This document shows, piece by piece, positions 44,649-52,477 of a stretch of DNA of 64,000 nt. Origin of the DNA: CAADGV01 sp040290295 (GTDB taxonomy: Bacteria > Bacteroidota > Ignavibacteria > UBA10030 > UBA6906); assembly GCA_040290295.1 (NCBI GenBank), contig PSMW01000009.1, forward strand, positions 1 to 64,000. Reading direction: 5' to 3'. The notes beneath the pieces were generated by a model. It was not told the origin of the DNA, made no database searches, and was given only the letters and a program-made list of their open reading frames with translations. The position numbers were made by a program, and so were the translations under genes. Position 1 is the first letter of the stretch, and every line of letters starts with the position of its first letter.

Positions 44649-45676
44649 CGATCGCGACGAACGATATTCGAAAGATTCTCATCATCAAATTAGGCGGACT
44701 GGGAGATGTGTTTCTCTCGACGATCGTCCTCGATAGCCTGCGAGCATCGTTTCCGTCGGCACGCATCGAGTATTGCGTGGAGAAAGCGGGGCGGGAAGCG
44801 ATTGTGCGCGACCCGCGTGTCGATGGCGTCTTCGTTCTTGACAAGGCGACGATGCATCCGCTCGCGGTGATTCGCCACATACGGGGGCAACGGTACGACA
44901 TGGTGATCGATTTGTTCGGCAACCCACGCTCGGCGGTGATGGCATTGTTCAGCGGAGCGAGATACCGTGTGGGACTCGACTACGGATGGCGACGATACTT
45001 GTACACCGTTGTTGGAGAGGCGCAACGCGAAAAGTTGCATGGAGCGGAAGTCAATCTCCAAGCGCTACGTGCGCTCGGCATTCCGATCACGCGTACGGCA
45101 CTTGTCTATCCTTTGACGGACGAGGACCGATCGTACGCCGAGCGGATATGGGTGACGCAGGAGCTCGAGGGGCAATTCGTGCTCGGCATTCTGCCCGCGG
45201 GGAGCTGGCCCTCGAAGCGATGCGAGCCGGAAAAGTTTGCGGAGCTTGCCCTCGCGCTGAGCGCAGAGTACAACGCACGCATGCTCATCGTGTGGGGCCC
45301 GGCAGATGAGTCCGACGCAGCCGCCATCGCAGAGCGCTGTGGTGAACGCGCCATCCTCGCACCGCGCGCCACACTCTCCTCCAATCTCGCCTTATTGGCG
45401 CGCTGCTCGGCGATCGTTGCAAACGATTCGGGTCCCATGCATCTTGCCTCCGGATTTGGTGTGCCGATTCTTTGTCTGTACGGTCCCACGTATCCCGAAG
45501 GTCCGTACGGAACCATCCACGGTTGGGTGAGGAACGAGCAGCTCGACTGTTTGGTGTGCAATTATCTGCAATGCCCCATTCAGCATCAGTGCATGAGGGA
45601 GCTGCCGTTGGAGGCGGTGCAACGGGAGTTCAGAAAGATGATGGAGAAAGCACGAAAGGTCAACGCTTGCCGCTGA
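44645..45676 (+). CDS. Glycosyltransferase family 9 (heptosyltransferase-like)
   Basis: 343 residues. GT9 hallmarks: ILIIKLGGLGDVFLSTIVLDSL at the N-terminus, YDMVIDLFGNPRSAVMALFSG, LPAGSWPSKRCEPEKFAELAL and VANDSGPMHLASGFGVPILCLYGP; C-terminal cysteines CLVCNYLQCPIQHQC. Probable lipopolysaccharide core heptosyl- or related transferase. ATG 44645 overlaps the nth stop; an upstream in-frame start lies within nth and is rejected. Its 3' end overlaps the convergent thioredoxin gene by 17 bp. Confidence 0.88.
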   Translation: MTIATNDIRKILIIKLGGLGDVFLSTIVLDSLRASFPSARIEYCVEKAGREAIVRDPRVDGVFVLDKATMHPLAVIRHIRGQRYDMVIDLFGNPRSAVMALFSGARYRVGLDYGWRRYLYTVVGEAQREKLHGAEVNLQALRALGIPITRTALVYPLTDEDRSYAERIWVTQELEGQFVLGILPAGSWPSKRCEPEKFAELALALSAEYNARMLIVWGPADESDAAAIAERCGERAILAPRATLSSNLALLARCSAIVANDSGPMHLASGFGVPILCLYGPTYPEGPYGTIHGWVRNEQLDCLVCNYLQCPIQHQCMRELPLEAVQREFRKMMEKARKVNACR

Positions 45677-46160
45677 TATGCTTCTCGAACGTTGTCGTGA
45701 GGTAATGATCTTCTGCGATGAACGAGAGGACATTCATGAAGCGCTGCGGATCGGCAAAGCCGGGATACATGGTAATCGGCTCGCCATCGGATCGGAGAAA
45801 GATTGTGCTGGGATAGCCATCGATGCCAAACGCGGCGGCAAGCTCACGTTCGGTGTAACGATTCCCTTTGTACGACAGCGTACGCTCCGATTCTGCATCG
45901 AGCTTGACGACAACATAACGCTTGGTGAGATAATCGGCGACTGCCTCGTCGGCGTAGGTTTGAACATCCATCTTCTTGCACCATCCACACCAGGTGGTGA
46001 ACACGTCGATCAAGACTTTCTTGTTGGTGGATTTCGCCTCAGCGAGCCCCTCATCGAACGACCTCCAACGTAAGGCATTTTCCCCCGCTTGGAGATCTCC
46101 CGCCCATGAAGGTGCCAGCACGGCTAAAGCCACGAGTACCATCCAGCGTTGTATTGCCAA
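45660..46160 (-). CDS. Exported thioredoxin-like protein
   Basis: 166 residues. A signal peptide (about 1-21, VLVALAVLAPSWA) is followed by a thioredoxin-fold domain of the DUF255/thioredoxin_7 kind with active site WCGWCKKMD (Cys58, Cys61), the cis-Pro loop GIDGYPSTIFL and a C-terminal helix. It would act in the periplasm as a thiol-disulfide reductant. Last gene of a five-gene minus-strand operon with two PorV/PorQ proteins, so it may assist folding of their partners (inference). Its 3' end overlaps the convergent GT9 gene. Confidence 0.88.
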   Translation of the reverse strand: MAIQRWMVLVALAVLAPSWAGDLQAGENALRWRSFDEGLAEAKSTNKKVLIDVFTTWCGWCKKMDVQTYADEAVADYLTKRYVVVKLDAESERTLSYKGNRYTERELAAAFGIDGYPSTIFLRSDGEPITMYPGFADPQRFMNVLSFIAEDHYLTTTFEKHISGKR

Positions 46161-46168
46161 GCCTTCAG

Positions 46169-47095
46169 TTAAAACGTAATTGCTAACGAAACAGTGTGTC
46201 CGCTTCCCAATCCCTCCGCGAGAGGGATGAAGCCATAATCGAGATTGAACATGTCGTGCTTGATGCCTACGCCTGCGCTCAAGCCTCTCGCATGTGTTCC
46301 TGCTTGATAGCCCGCTCGCGCCGCCACGGTTTCATCGAACATCAACTCTCCTCCGAAGTTGAAAGATGATTTCTTTTCGGGGAAGACGTACACGATATCT
46401 GCGGAAACCATCAGTTCCGAAGTCATGCTCTCGATGGGGAATGAGTAGCCACTCCCGGCGCGTAGCAGTGCAGGTAACGTGATCTTCTGTGTGCGCATCG
46501 CCTTCATCGAGCCGATGTTGGCGAGCATGATACCGAACTGCAGATGGTCGATCGGCGGTGTGTAGTGTGCACCGATGTCGAAGGCGAAGCCATTGGCGTC
46601 GTCCACAAAGATCTTCTCGAACAAAAACTTACCGCTGACACCAATGCACACGTGATCGGAGAAACGTTGCGCATAGGTTGCCGAGACGGCAAAGTCGTGA
46701 GAGGTAAACGTATCTTCGGGTCTGCCGGGCCTCGTCCGCACCTCGATGTCGGATACCGACGCGGCGTTGACCGAGACACCGAGAGCACGATGCTCATCGA
46801 GTTGCACACTCACGCCGAGAAACTGAGCGCGCACGTCTTGAATCCATTCGCGATGCATTAGAAGAAATTGCGTCGAGCCGCTGTTGTCACTCAGCACGCC
46901 TGCCGGATTGTAAAACGTGGCTGCAGCACCGCTTGCTTGTGCCGTCATGGCGTCGCCCATGGCGAGACCTCTGCCCGAAACGCCGAACTTGAGAAACGCT
47001 AATCCGGCTTTACCGGCCTGGGCATAAGTCGGCAGCGGTCGCAACGGCACCGTGACTGCAATGAAGGAGATGAAGAGAATAAGCGAGCGCTTCAT
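46169..47095 (-). CDS. PorV/PorQ-family outer-membrane beta-barrel protein
   Basis: 308 residues. The signal peptide is followed by the family N-terminus AGLAFLKFGVSGRGLAMGDAMTAQASGAAATFYNPAGVL, beta strands with alternating hydrophobic residues to a C-terminal aromatic (HTVSLAITF). In T9SS organisms PorV shuttles cargo with sorting domains to the surface sortase and PorQ is related; which of the two this is cannot be settled here. Second copy-like protein lies 8 nt upstream (47103-48134). Confidence 0.85.
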   Translation of the reverse strand: MKRSLILFISFIAVTVPLRPLPTYAQAGKAGLAFLKFGVSGRGLAMGDAMTAQASGAAATFYNPAGVLSDNSGSTQFLLMHREWIQDVRAQFLGVSVQLDEHRALGVSVNAASVSDIEVRTRPGRPEDTFTSHDFAVSATYAQRFSDHVCIGVSGKFLFEKIFVDDANGFAFDIGAHYTPPIDHLQFGIMLANIGSMKAMRTQKITLPALLRAGSGYSFPIESMTSELMVSADIVYVFPEKKSSFNFGGELMFDETVAARAGYQAGTHARGLSAGVGIKHDMFNLDYGFIPLAEGLGSGHTVSLAITF

Positions 47096-47102
47096 GTGCT
47101 TC

Positions 47103-48134
47103 TCAAAAAATAACGGAAATCGAAATCATGTGCATGGCTGAAGAAGCGAACGGTTCGATGACGAACGCATAGTTCAGAGCAGGCGTCCACGTATCGAAGT
47201 CTCGTCGAGCAGAAAAGCCGAACGTGGGACGAACGCCGTTGCCGCGCGTTTTCACGTCGATCCGGTCGATGCCGGCGCGGAGCACCAATTCGGGTATCAC
47301 GATCACTTCGGCACCCATCTTCACGACAACCGTGGATTGATCGCTGAACTCGACATCGACGGCGACAGTACCGATCGTATCGGGCAGTTGGTATGCCGCG
47401 CCGACGGTGTACAGGCGCGGAAAACGATCGGTGCTTGTGGCCGCTGCTTCGGTGTAGATCGCTTTGGTGTCCCAACTGTACTTCGAGCTGAAATCTCTTG
47501 CCGTCGCGCCCAACGTGAGCCGCTCGGAGATAGGGTAGAGCACGCCGAGATCGAATCCGAACGTCGATGAATTGACGTCGGTGTAGAGGTGATGGTAGAG
47601 ATACTTGATGGTGATGCCGATGGCGAGTGAATTCTTGAGACTCGTTCCGAAGCTCAACATCGCCTGATTCTCAGAGGTTTGGAGCAGACCCGTCGGTTCG
47701 CCGTCTCTGTCTCGTCCATCGATCTTTGTGACACCTCCATTGATGATGCCGATAGCGATTCCCGCTCGAGGCTTCGCGGCGCTGGTGCCGGCGTTTTCAT
47801 TCTGCGACGGTGTGGGTCCCAACGGTTGCATGAAGTTCAAAAAATTCAGGCGCCTATCCATTGCAAGAATGCCGAACGATGCCGAGATGTTCCGGTACTG
47901 CGCAAATGGTAGTGTTGCCGGGTTGTAATAGCCAACGGCGTCGCCGGTGGTCACGGCAGTCAACGCATTGCCCATACCCATGCCGCGTGCACCGAAACCC
48001 ATTCGGCTGTACGCGCCTGCGCGACCACCCAGTTGTGCCGATGAATGTACAGGGTGCATCACGAGCATGCCGAGCATTACTCCCTGCAAAAGTATGTTCA
48101 TAGAGAGGATTCGCGGAAGCGGGAGTCGGGTCAT
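47103..48134 (-). CDS. PorV/PorQ-family outer-membrane beta-barrel protein
   Basis: 343 residues. A signal peptide is followed by LGGRAGAYSRMGFGARGMGMGNALTAVTTGDAVGYYNPATL, the PorV/PorQ (UPF0164-like) signature, and a beta-barrel body ending in SAMHMISISVIF. ATG 48134 is chosen because it overlaps the stop of the upstream gene as ATGA and gives a clean signal peptide; a longer in-frame opening to 48158 is possible. Probable partner of T9SS secretion, in an operon with a sorting-domain protein. Confidence 0.85.
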   Translation of the reverse strand: MTRLPLPRILSMNILLQGVMLGMLVMHPVHSSAQLGGRAGAYSRMGFGARGMGMGNALTAVTTGDAVGYYNPATLPFAQYRNISASFGILAMDRRLNFLNFMQPLGPTPSQNENAGTSAAKPRAGIAIGIINGGVTKIDGRDRDGEPTGLLQTSENQAMLSFGTSLKNSLAIGITIKYLYHHLYTDVNSSTFGFDLGVLYPISERLTLGATARDFSSKYSWDTKAIYTEAAATSTDRFPRLYTVGAAYQLPDTIGTVAVDVEFSDQSTVVVKMGAEVIVIPELVLRAGIDRIDVKTRGNGVRPTFGFSARRDFDTWTPALNYAFVIEPFASSAMHMISISVIF

Positions 48135-49684
48135 TGCAACACCATCACCTTTCCCCACGATGGTTCTGCTCCAGCGATGGTGACCCGGTAGAAGTACACG
48201 CCATTGGCGACTTGTCGGTCGGCATCATCGCGGCCATCCCAAATCTCATCATGGTCGTTGGTGCCGGAACGCTGCGCATCCTTGATCACTGTCCGTACGC
48301 GGTTCATGCCGAAGTCGAAGACCTCGATCGTTACCGATGCCGAGCGCCCGCCGGTGCTGTAGTGAAAGCGAACGGGTTCTTGCTTCGGTGAAAACGGATT
48401 GGGATAAGCGTATGTTGTGCCGGTTGTGCCGACCGGGCGAAATGCGCGCAGCACGTGCCATGTTTCGCCGAAGGCATGTACAGCATTGTCGATCGTTTTT
48501 GCCAGCCCTTCTGAACCGCCGCAATAGACCGTATCAGCCACAACATCGACCGAAAAGAATTGTCGCGAGGTGAACCGATTCCCCGACGCGCGGTCGATGA
48601 TCGTTCCGGATTGCGTCCACGTCTCGCCGCCATCGGCCGAGCGGAAGATACCATCGTCGGTTGCAACGTACACGATCGAATCTTTGAATGCGAAATCGTA
48701 TGACTTAACGCCGTGGAGGAAGTTTCGCCAAATGCGGCCATCGTCATCGGTGAAGCTGATGCCGAATTGCTCGTTCGGGTCATCGGCCCTCCAGTTTGTA
48801 CACCAGATCCGCTGGTGCGAGCCTCTCTGCTGGCCGTCGATGGCGATGACCCAGTTGCCGAGGATGTGCGCAACTTGGTTTTGCGCGGAGAATTTGGTCC
48901 AACTCACTCCACCATCGGTCGATCGGTTGATGCCGCCTGCGGTACCACACCAGATCGTGGAATCGTTCTGCACGTACACAGCAAAGGCAAGAAAATTGTT
49001 ATTCCGGCGGGGATCGACGAGATAACCGCTCAGTGGATCATCGGGCGCGATGCTGTTACGCGTGTCGGAGGGCAAAACGGTTCGTTGCCACGACGCACCG
49101 CGGTTCGTCGATTTGCGCAGGCCGCTCGCCCAGCTTGCAATCCATACCACACTGTCGGTGAATGCGAGGTCGAACGTGACATTTTGTTCGGGAACGATGA
49201 TGGGAAGGAACTTGATCCGGTTACTTCCGTACATCACGATGCTGTCATCCGGTGCATCGAGCGGCTGTGGGACATGTGTCCACGTTCTGCCCGCGTCGAG
49301 CGAGTACGTGTATCCCGATCCTGTTTGTACTGTGCGATTGTCTTCACCTTCCACCCGCTTGTTGAATCCTGTGGCGGTCCAAATGACGCTGCCGCGAACA
49401 GCAAGGGAGAAGATGCCATCGTTGACGAACGCGGGAACAGAACGAAAACTTTCCCACGTTCCGCCGCCATCGGTCGTACGTGCAAGCCCTTTGCTCGTGC
49501 CGACGTAAACGGTATTTCCATCGCTTGCAAGGTGTGAGATCGAATTATTGGGAAGCGTGGATGAAGCCGATTGTTGTATTCCTTCGAGCTTCGGTGTACT
49601 CAAGCGAAGGCTCTGCCCGGCAGCAAAAGGCGCGATACCGATGCGCAGGATGATGAGTGAAAGGAGAAAGCGGATCGTCATCAT
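48131..49684 (-). CDS. Secreted BNR-repeat protein with C-terminal FlgD-like sorting domain
   Basis: 517 residues. A signal peptide precedes a propeller-like body with BNR-type repeats (LARTTDGGGTWESF, YSLDAGRTWTHV, RKSTNRGASWQRT, NRSTDGGVSWTKF, FRSADGGETWTQS). The last 90 residues resemble a FlgD-Ig/type A sorting domain (YAYPNPFSPKQEPVRFHYS ... WDGRDDADRQVANGVYFYRV). The sorting-like end resembles those of the C25 peptidases, so it is probably exported and anchored or released by T9SS. ATGA overlaps on both sides place it in the middle of a coupled operon. Confidence 0.85.
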   Translation of the reverse strand: MMTIRFLLSLIILRIGIAPFAAGQSLRLSTPKLEGIQQSASSTLPNNSISHLASDGNTVYVGTSKGLARTTDGGGTWESFRSVPAFVNDGIFSLAVRGSVIWTATGFNKRVEGEDNRTVQTGSGYTYSLDAGRTWTHVPQPLDAPDDSIVMYGSNRIKFLPIIVPEQNVTFDLAFTDSVVWIASWASGLRKSTNRGASWQRTVLPSDTRNSIAPDDPLSGYLVDPRRNNNFLAFAVYVQNDSTIWCGTAGGINRSTDGGVSWTKFSAQNQVAHILGNWVIAIDGQQRGSHQRIWCTNWRADDPNEQFGISFTDDDGRIWRNFLHGVKSYDFAFKDSIVYVATDDGIFRSADGGETWTQSGTIIDRASGNRFTSRQFFSVDVVADTVYCGGSEGLAKTIDNAVHAFGETWHVLRAFRPVGTTGTTYAYPNPFSPKQEPVRFHYSTGGRSASVTIEVFDFGMNRVRTVIKDAQRSGTNDHDEIWDGRDDADRQVANGVYFYRVTIAGAEPSWGKVMVLQ

Positions 49685-50496
49685 CGAATTGTGAGGTAAT
49701 GGAGAACAGTCCGACTGGTGTCGTTGAACGAGTCTTGAGCTTGGAATGCGAAACGGAATGTGCGTCGCACGTTAGGTGCATCGACCAACTTCACGATGAT
49801 GGAGTAAATGCCGTCGCCGGCTCGTTCATCGCCGCTGGGTGAGCTTCTGTCGGCACCGCCGTCGTCACGCAAAAAGAACTTTCGATTGGGGTCGCTGGAG
49901 TCGAGACTTCGGAAAAAGACCTCGCGAATATCACCGATGCCGTCGGAATCGGCGGCGGTGATGTTCATTCCGATCAGCAGCGAGTCGCCCGGCGGGAGCA
50001 CCAGCGTGTCGGGGGCGTTCAGACGCGAGAGTGTGGGGGGTGAATTCCGCCTGCCGAGTTTCAAGGCACGCTCGAGCGCATTACTGACCGCGCCGGCACT
50101 GTTCGTGGCTGCGAAACGGACTCTGTATCGACCGACGAGCGATCGCTCTACGCTGAATTGTATCCGCCCTGTGTACACACTGTCGCGAGCCGACTGATCG
50201 GGTAGGATGCCGTCGTCGCGCAGTGTCGCTTCGGCAACGACCGTCGTGCCCGTCGGACGGAGAACCGTCGCGGTGACGGTCGGCAGGCCTTCGGCAGAAA
50301 ATGCTTTGACACTTACGAGAGTGTTGATGGTATAGCGACCGTTTTCCGGCGTGAGACTGTCCACATAGATGCTGTCCGGCGTAATGAGTGGAGAACGCAC
50401 AACCGGGACGTCGGTGCTGACATCGACAGTTCCGAATTTGGATTGCTCACACCCGACTGCCAAAAGCAGAAGGCTACAGATCGTTAAGCGACGCAT
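49681..50496 (-). CDS. Lipoprotein with Ig-like/choice-of-anchor domains
   Basis: 271 residues. Lipoprotein signal with lipobox LLAVGC, then about 250 residues of beta-rich sequence. It has two related segments containing a DDG loop: TLRDDGILPDQSARDSVYTG and LRDDGGADRSSPSGDERAG followed by DGIYS. These DDG-x-DGxYS loops recur in bacterial extracellular Ig-like domains. First gene of the operon that continues with a sorting-domain BNR protein and two PorV/PorQ proteins. No enzymatic motif seen; likely a surface or periplasmic structural lipoprotein. Confidence 0.75.
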   Translation of the reverse strand: MRRLTICSLLLLAVGCEQSKFGTVDVSTDVPVVRSPLITPDSIYVDSLTPENGRYTINTLVSVKAFSAEGLPTVTATVLRPTGTTVVAEATLRDDGILPDQSARDSVYTGRIQFSVERSLVGRYRVRFAATNSAGAVSNALERALKLGRRNSPPTLSRLNAPDTLVLPPGDSLLIGMNITAADSDGIGDIREVFFRSLDSSDPNRKFFLRDDGGADRSSPSGDERAGDGIYSIIVKLVDAPNVRRTFRFAFQAQDSFNDTSRTVLHYLTIR

Positions 50497-50718
50497 GGGC
50501 GAAGATGAGATAAAAAAGCCGAGTATTCATGTATCGAGATCCGACAATGAATTCTCGGCCCAACGATGAGTGCTATGTCGAACACATGTGTCGGTACTCG
50601 TTTCCACTCTTGAAGCCCTCCTTGTACCAACACATCTATAACGGTAGTTCCTTTCTTTCTCGAATGACGGAAAAAAGTTATCGAAATCGTTTCCGAATGT
50701 CAAGCTCCAAAACATTTC

Positions 50719-51702
50719 TCACTGAAGTGGTATCGTCATCGGGACGAGCGAGAAGCATCCGATGAAGATAATTGCGCACAGCCAGCCTATCAGCATGCGC
50801 CGATTGTCGAGAGGCGTGTCGTCTTGCAATGGTGATCTACGGAAATTTACCGATCGCATCATGAACACCAAGATCACCGCCCACATAAACCATCCGAACC
50901 ATCCGTACTGAAAGTTCACTCCAACTTCAGGCAAAAGCCCGGCGAGCCCGAGCACCACGAGCAGTACAAGCGATACTTGTGCGATGAGGTGATAACGATT
51001 GCCGAACATCGCAAACGAAATATGCCCGCCATCGAGCTGACCGATAGGAATCAAGTTCATTGCCGTCACCAACATGCCGAACCAGCCCACACACAACAAT
51101 GGATAATGGTAGATTTCGTTCATCGGCGGAATGAAGGCATCGCTCGGTGCGAAGAGTTTTTCGAACAGCGAGAGGAACAGCGTTCCGCCAAACCGCAGAC
51201 CTCCTTCGGGAAGGGATGGCATCAACGCGTACTCAGGGTGGATCTCGTAGAGATATTCTTTCGTCGGTAACGTTGCATAACCAACAGCAAGAATAATCGC
51301 CGTGACGACAAATCCTGCCAGAGGTCCGGCCGCGCCAATATCGAACAACACCCTGCGTGAAGGGATTGCAGATCGAATACGAATCACTGCGCCCATCGTT
51401 CCAAACTGGTTCAGAAAAAGAAGAGGGGGGAACGGTATGTAGAAAGGTAGCGTCGTTTCGACACCATGATAACGTGCTGCGAAGTAGTGCCCGAACTCAT
51501 GAGCACTGAGCATCGCAAGAATGAGAAACGAATAGGTGAGTCCGGAAGAAAAGTTGGATAACTCAAAAGGGTCTTTCACCAACCACGCTACGCCGGCCAG
51601 TGTTGTTGTAAAGAACGTGAGAAGGAAGAGAGATCCGTGTACGAGATAGCGCTTCCACTGTATCCCTACCTCCGGCTGGACAACGACAAAATCCTGATCC
51701 AT
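50719..51702 (-). CDS. Site-2 protease family (M50) intramembrane metalloprotease
   Basis: 327 residues with about seven membrane segments. Zinc site HEFGH (His68, Glu69, His72) in SAHEFGHYFAARYHG and the second ligand Asp224 in NLIPIGQLDGGHI, both complete. Organisation resembles the compact S2P/SREBP-protease family without PDZ domain. These enzymes cut transmembrane helices, releasing anti-sigma factors or degrading signal-peptide remnants. It starts 145 nt downstream of the tri-repeat peptide gene on the same strand, separated from it by a terminator, with a possible -7 box TATATTGG (minus strand, 51745-51752). That peptide is a speculative substrate. Confidence 0.9.
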   Translation of the reverse strand: MDQDFVVVQPEVGIQWKRYLVHGSLFLLTFFTTTLAGVAWLVKDPFELSNFSSGLTYSFLILAMLSAHEFGHYFAARYHGVETTLPFYIPFPPLLFLNQFGTMGAVIRIRSAIPSRRVLFDIGAAGPLAGFVVTAIILAVGYATLPTKEYLYEIHPEYALMPSLPEGGLRFGGTLFLSLFEKLFAPSDAFIPPMNEIYHYPLLCVGWFGMLVTAMNLIPIGQLDGGHISFAMFGNRYHLIAQVSLVLLVVLGLAGLLPEVGVNFQYGWFGWFMWAVILVFMMRSVNFRRSPLQDDTPLDNRRMLIGWLCAIIFIGCFSLVPMTIPLQ

Positions 51703-51783
51703 TATTGCACGATAGAAGAACTCGGGTTAGTTGTAACTGCACATCCAATATATGGAAAATGCCGGAAGGTTTTCGGGCAGGAG

Positions 51784-51825
51784 AAAAAACAGTTGCGCCG
51801 CCCGACCTCGACGATCGGGCAGCGC
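51784..51825 (-). terminator. Rho-independent terminator of the tri-repeat peptide gene
   Basis: Minus strand: a 13-bp stem with two G-U pairs (51813-51825 with 51795-51807), 5-nt loop, then AACTG.. and a run of six T (51784-51789). It begins 21 nt after the peptide stop codon, so the peptide gene is a separate short transcript. Confidence 0.8.
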
Positions 51826-51846
51826 GTTCACACAGATGCAATCAAG

Positions 51847-52056
51847 CTATGGCCGAGGTGAATCGGGCATCACTGCAACACCGCTCTTCGGGCGCGGCGA
51901 GTCCGGCATTACCGCTACCCCGCTTTTAGGCCGAGGCGAATCTGGCATAACGGCCACCCCGCTCTTTGATGCCAGGCTTGAGATGGCGATGTTCGTCCCT
52001 CCAACGAGCGTCAACGCGACAACCAGACCGCGCAAACGTTTTGCTGTGGTTGACAT
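51847..52056 (-). CDS. Small exported protein of three identical 13-residue repeats
   Basis: 69 residues, not recognised. The 30-residue N-terminus is basic then hydrophobic (KRLRGLVVALTLVGG), with SSLA fitting signal peptidase I cleavage and LVGG resembling a double-glycine leader. Residues 31-69 are three exact copies of KSGVAVMPDSPRP, the last ending at the stop codon. The three 39-nt units differ at 9 (1 vs 2), 7 (1 vs 3) and 11 (2 vs 3) positions, all synonymous, showing selection on the peptide. An A/G-rich AGGGGG lies upstream of the ATG and a terminator follows. No Cys, so not a lanthipeptide; a multi-copy secreted peptide or peptide precursor is my inference. Confidence 0.7.
   Translation of the reverse strand: MSTTAKRLRGLVVALTLVGGTNIAISSLASKSGVAVMPDSPRPKSGVAVMPDSPRPKSGVAVMPDSPRP
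51850..51966 (-). repeat. Three tandem 39-bp coding repeats
   Basis: Units at 51928-51966, 51889-51927 and 51850-51888 (order of translation). DNA identity is only about 72-82 percent while the encoded 13 residues are identical. No spacers, so not a CRISPR array. Confidence 0.9.
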
Positions 52057-52110
52057 AGGTGTATCCCCCTAACTGTTGATGTGTTGGTTGATTGAATTAT
52101 CGGCAGATTC

Positions 52111-52130
52111 CATTGGTCTCTGTACCAATG
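52111..52130. promoter_or_regulatory. Operator-like palindrome upstream of the peptide gene
   Basis: CATTGGT (52111-52117), 6-nt spacer, ACCAATG (52124-52130): perfect 7-bp arms, 55 nt upstream of the peptide start. Shape is typical of a dimeric regulator site; the regulator is unknown. Confidence 0.4.
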
Positions 52131-52422
52131 ACTCTGCCATGATGAGTATAGGTTTGCTCTGTTCCAAAGGCTGGATGGAGAGGATAAATCGATCAGATCG
52201 TTCCTTTTCCCTGCGCCTCCCCAAACATGATGGGTGCGGCATGAATCGTTTCCCCTTTTCAGATTGGAATTAGACTGGCATCCCCCTGAAACCTGACGTG
52301 CGTGAAAATATAGATAACCCGTTCACCGAAGTCAATACGGCAAACTACGTAGTGACACCTATGTGGATTGCACGTCTTTCGATGAAGAAATACGTACATG
52401 ACGTAAGAAATAGCGTTTTCTC

Positions 52423-52453
52423 TTGACTTGCTTATTGGCGTTCGATATATTTG
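52423..52453 (+). promoter_or_regulatory. Bacteroidota-type promoter
   Basis: TTG at 52423-52425, 20-nt spacer, then a perfect TATATTTG at 52446-52453, 24 nt before ATG 52478. Confidence 0.6.
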
Positions 52454-52477
52454 AAGCGAACTTCCTTCTCGCAACGT

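Larger units (their letters stand above)
52057..52477. other. Divergent intergenic region, about 420 bp
   Basis: Regulatory space between the minus-strand tri-repeat peptide and the plus-strand membrane protein. It holds the palindrome at 52111-52130, a CGATC-A-GATCG inverted repeat near 52187-52197, two copies of ATCCCCCT (52063-52070 and 52277-52284) and the promoter at 52423-52453. Local base composition is more AT-rich than the flanking genes. No convincing gene on either strand. Confidence 0.5.

Noticed and set aside
51850..51966. CRISPR-like array
   Set aside because: The three 39-bp units are directly adjacent without spacers and diverged at codon third positions; they are coding repeats.
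51752..52072. Plus-strand frame across the 39-bp repeats, with repeated GRGESGITATPL
   Set aside because: Third-codon positions of this frame coincide with those of the minus-strand frame, so it also looks conserved. But it has a residue change in one repeat, no export signal, a basic low-quality N-terminus and no terminator. The minus-strand frame has none of these problems.
52259..52474. Possible 71-residue minus-strand protein
   Set aside because: Runs through the promoter of the opposite gene, has no ribosome-binding site and no recognisable composition.
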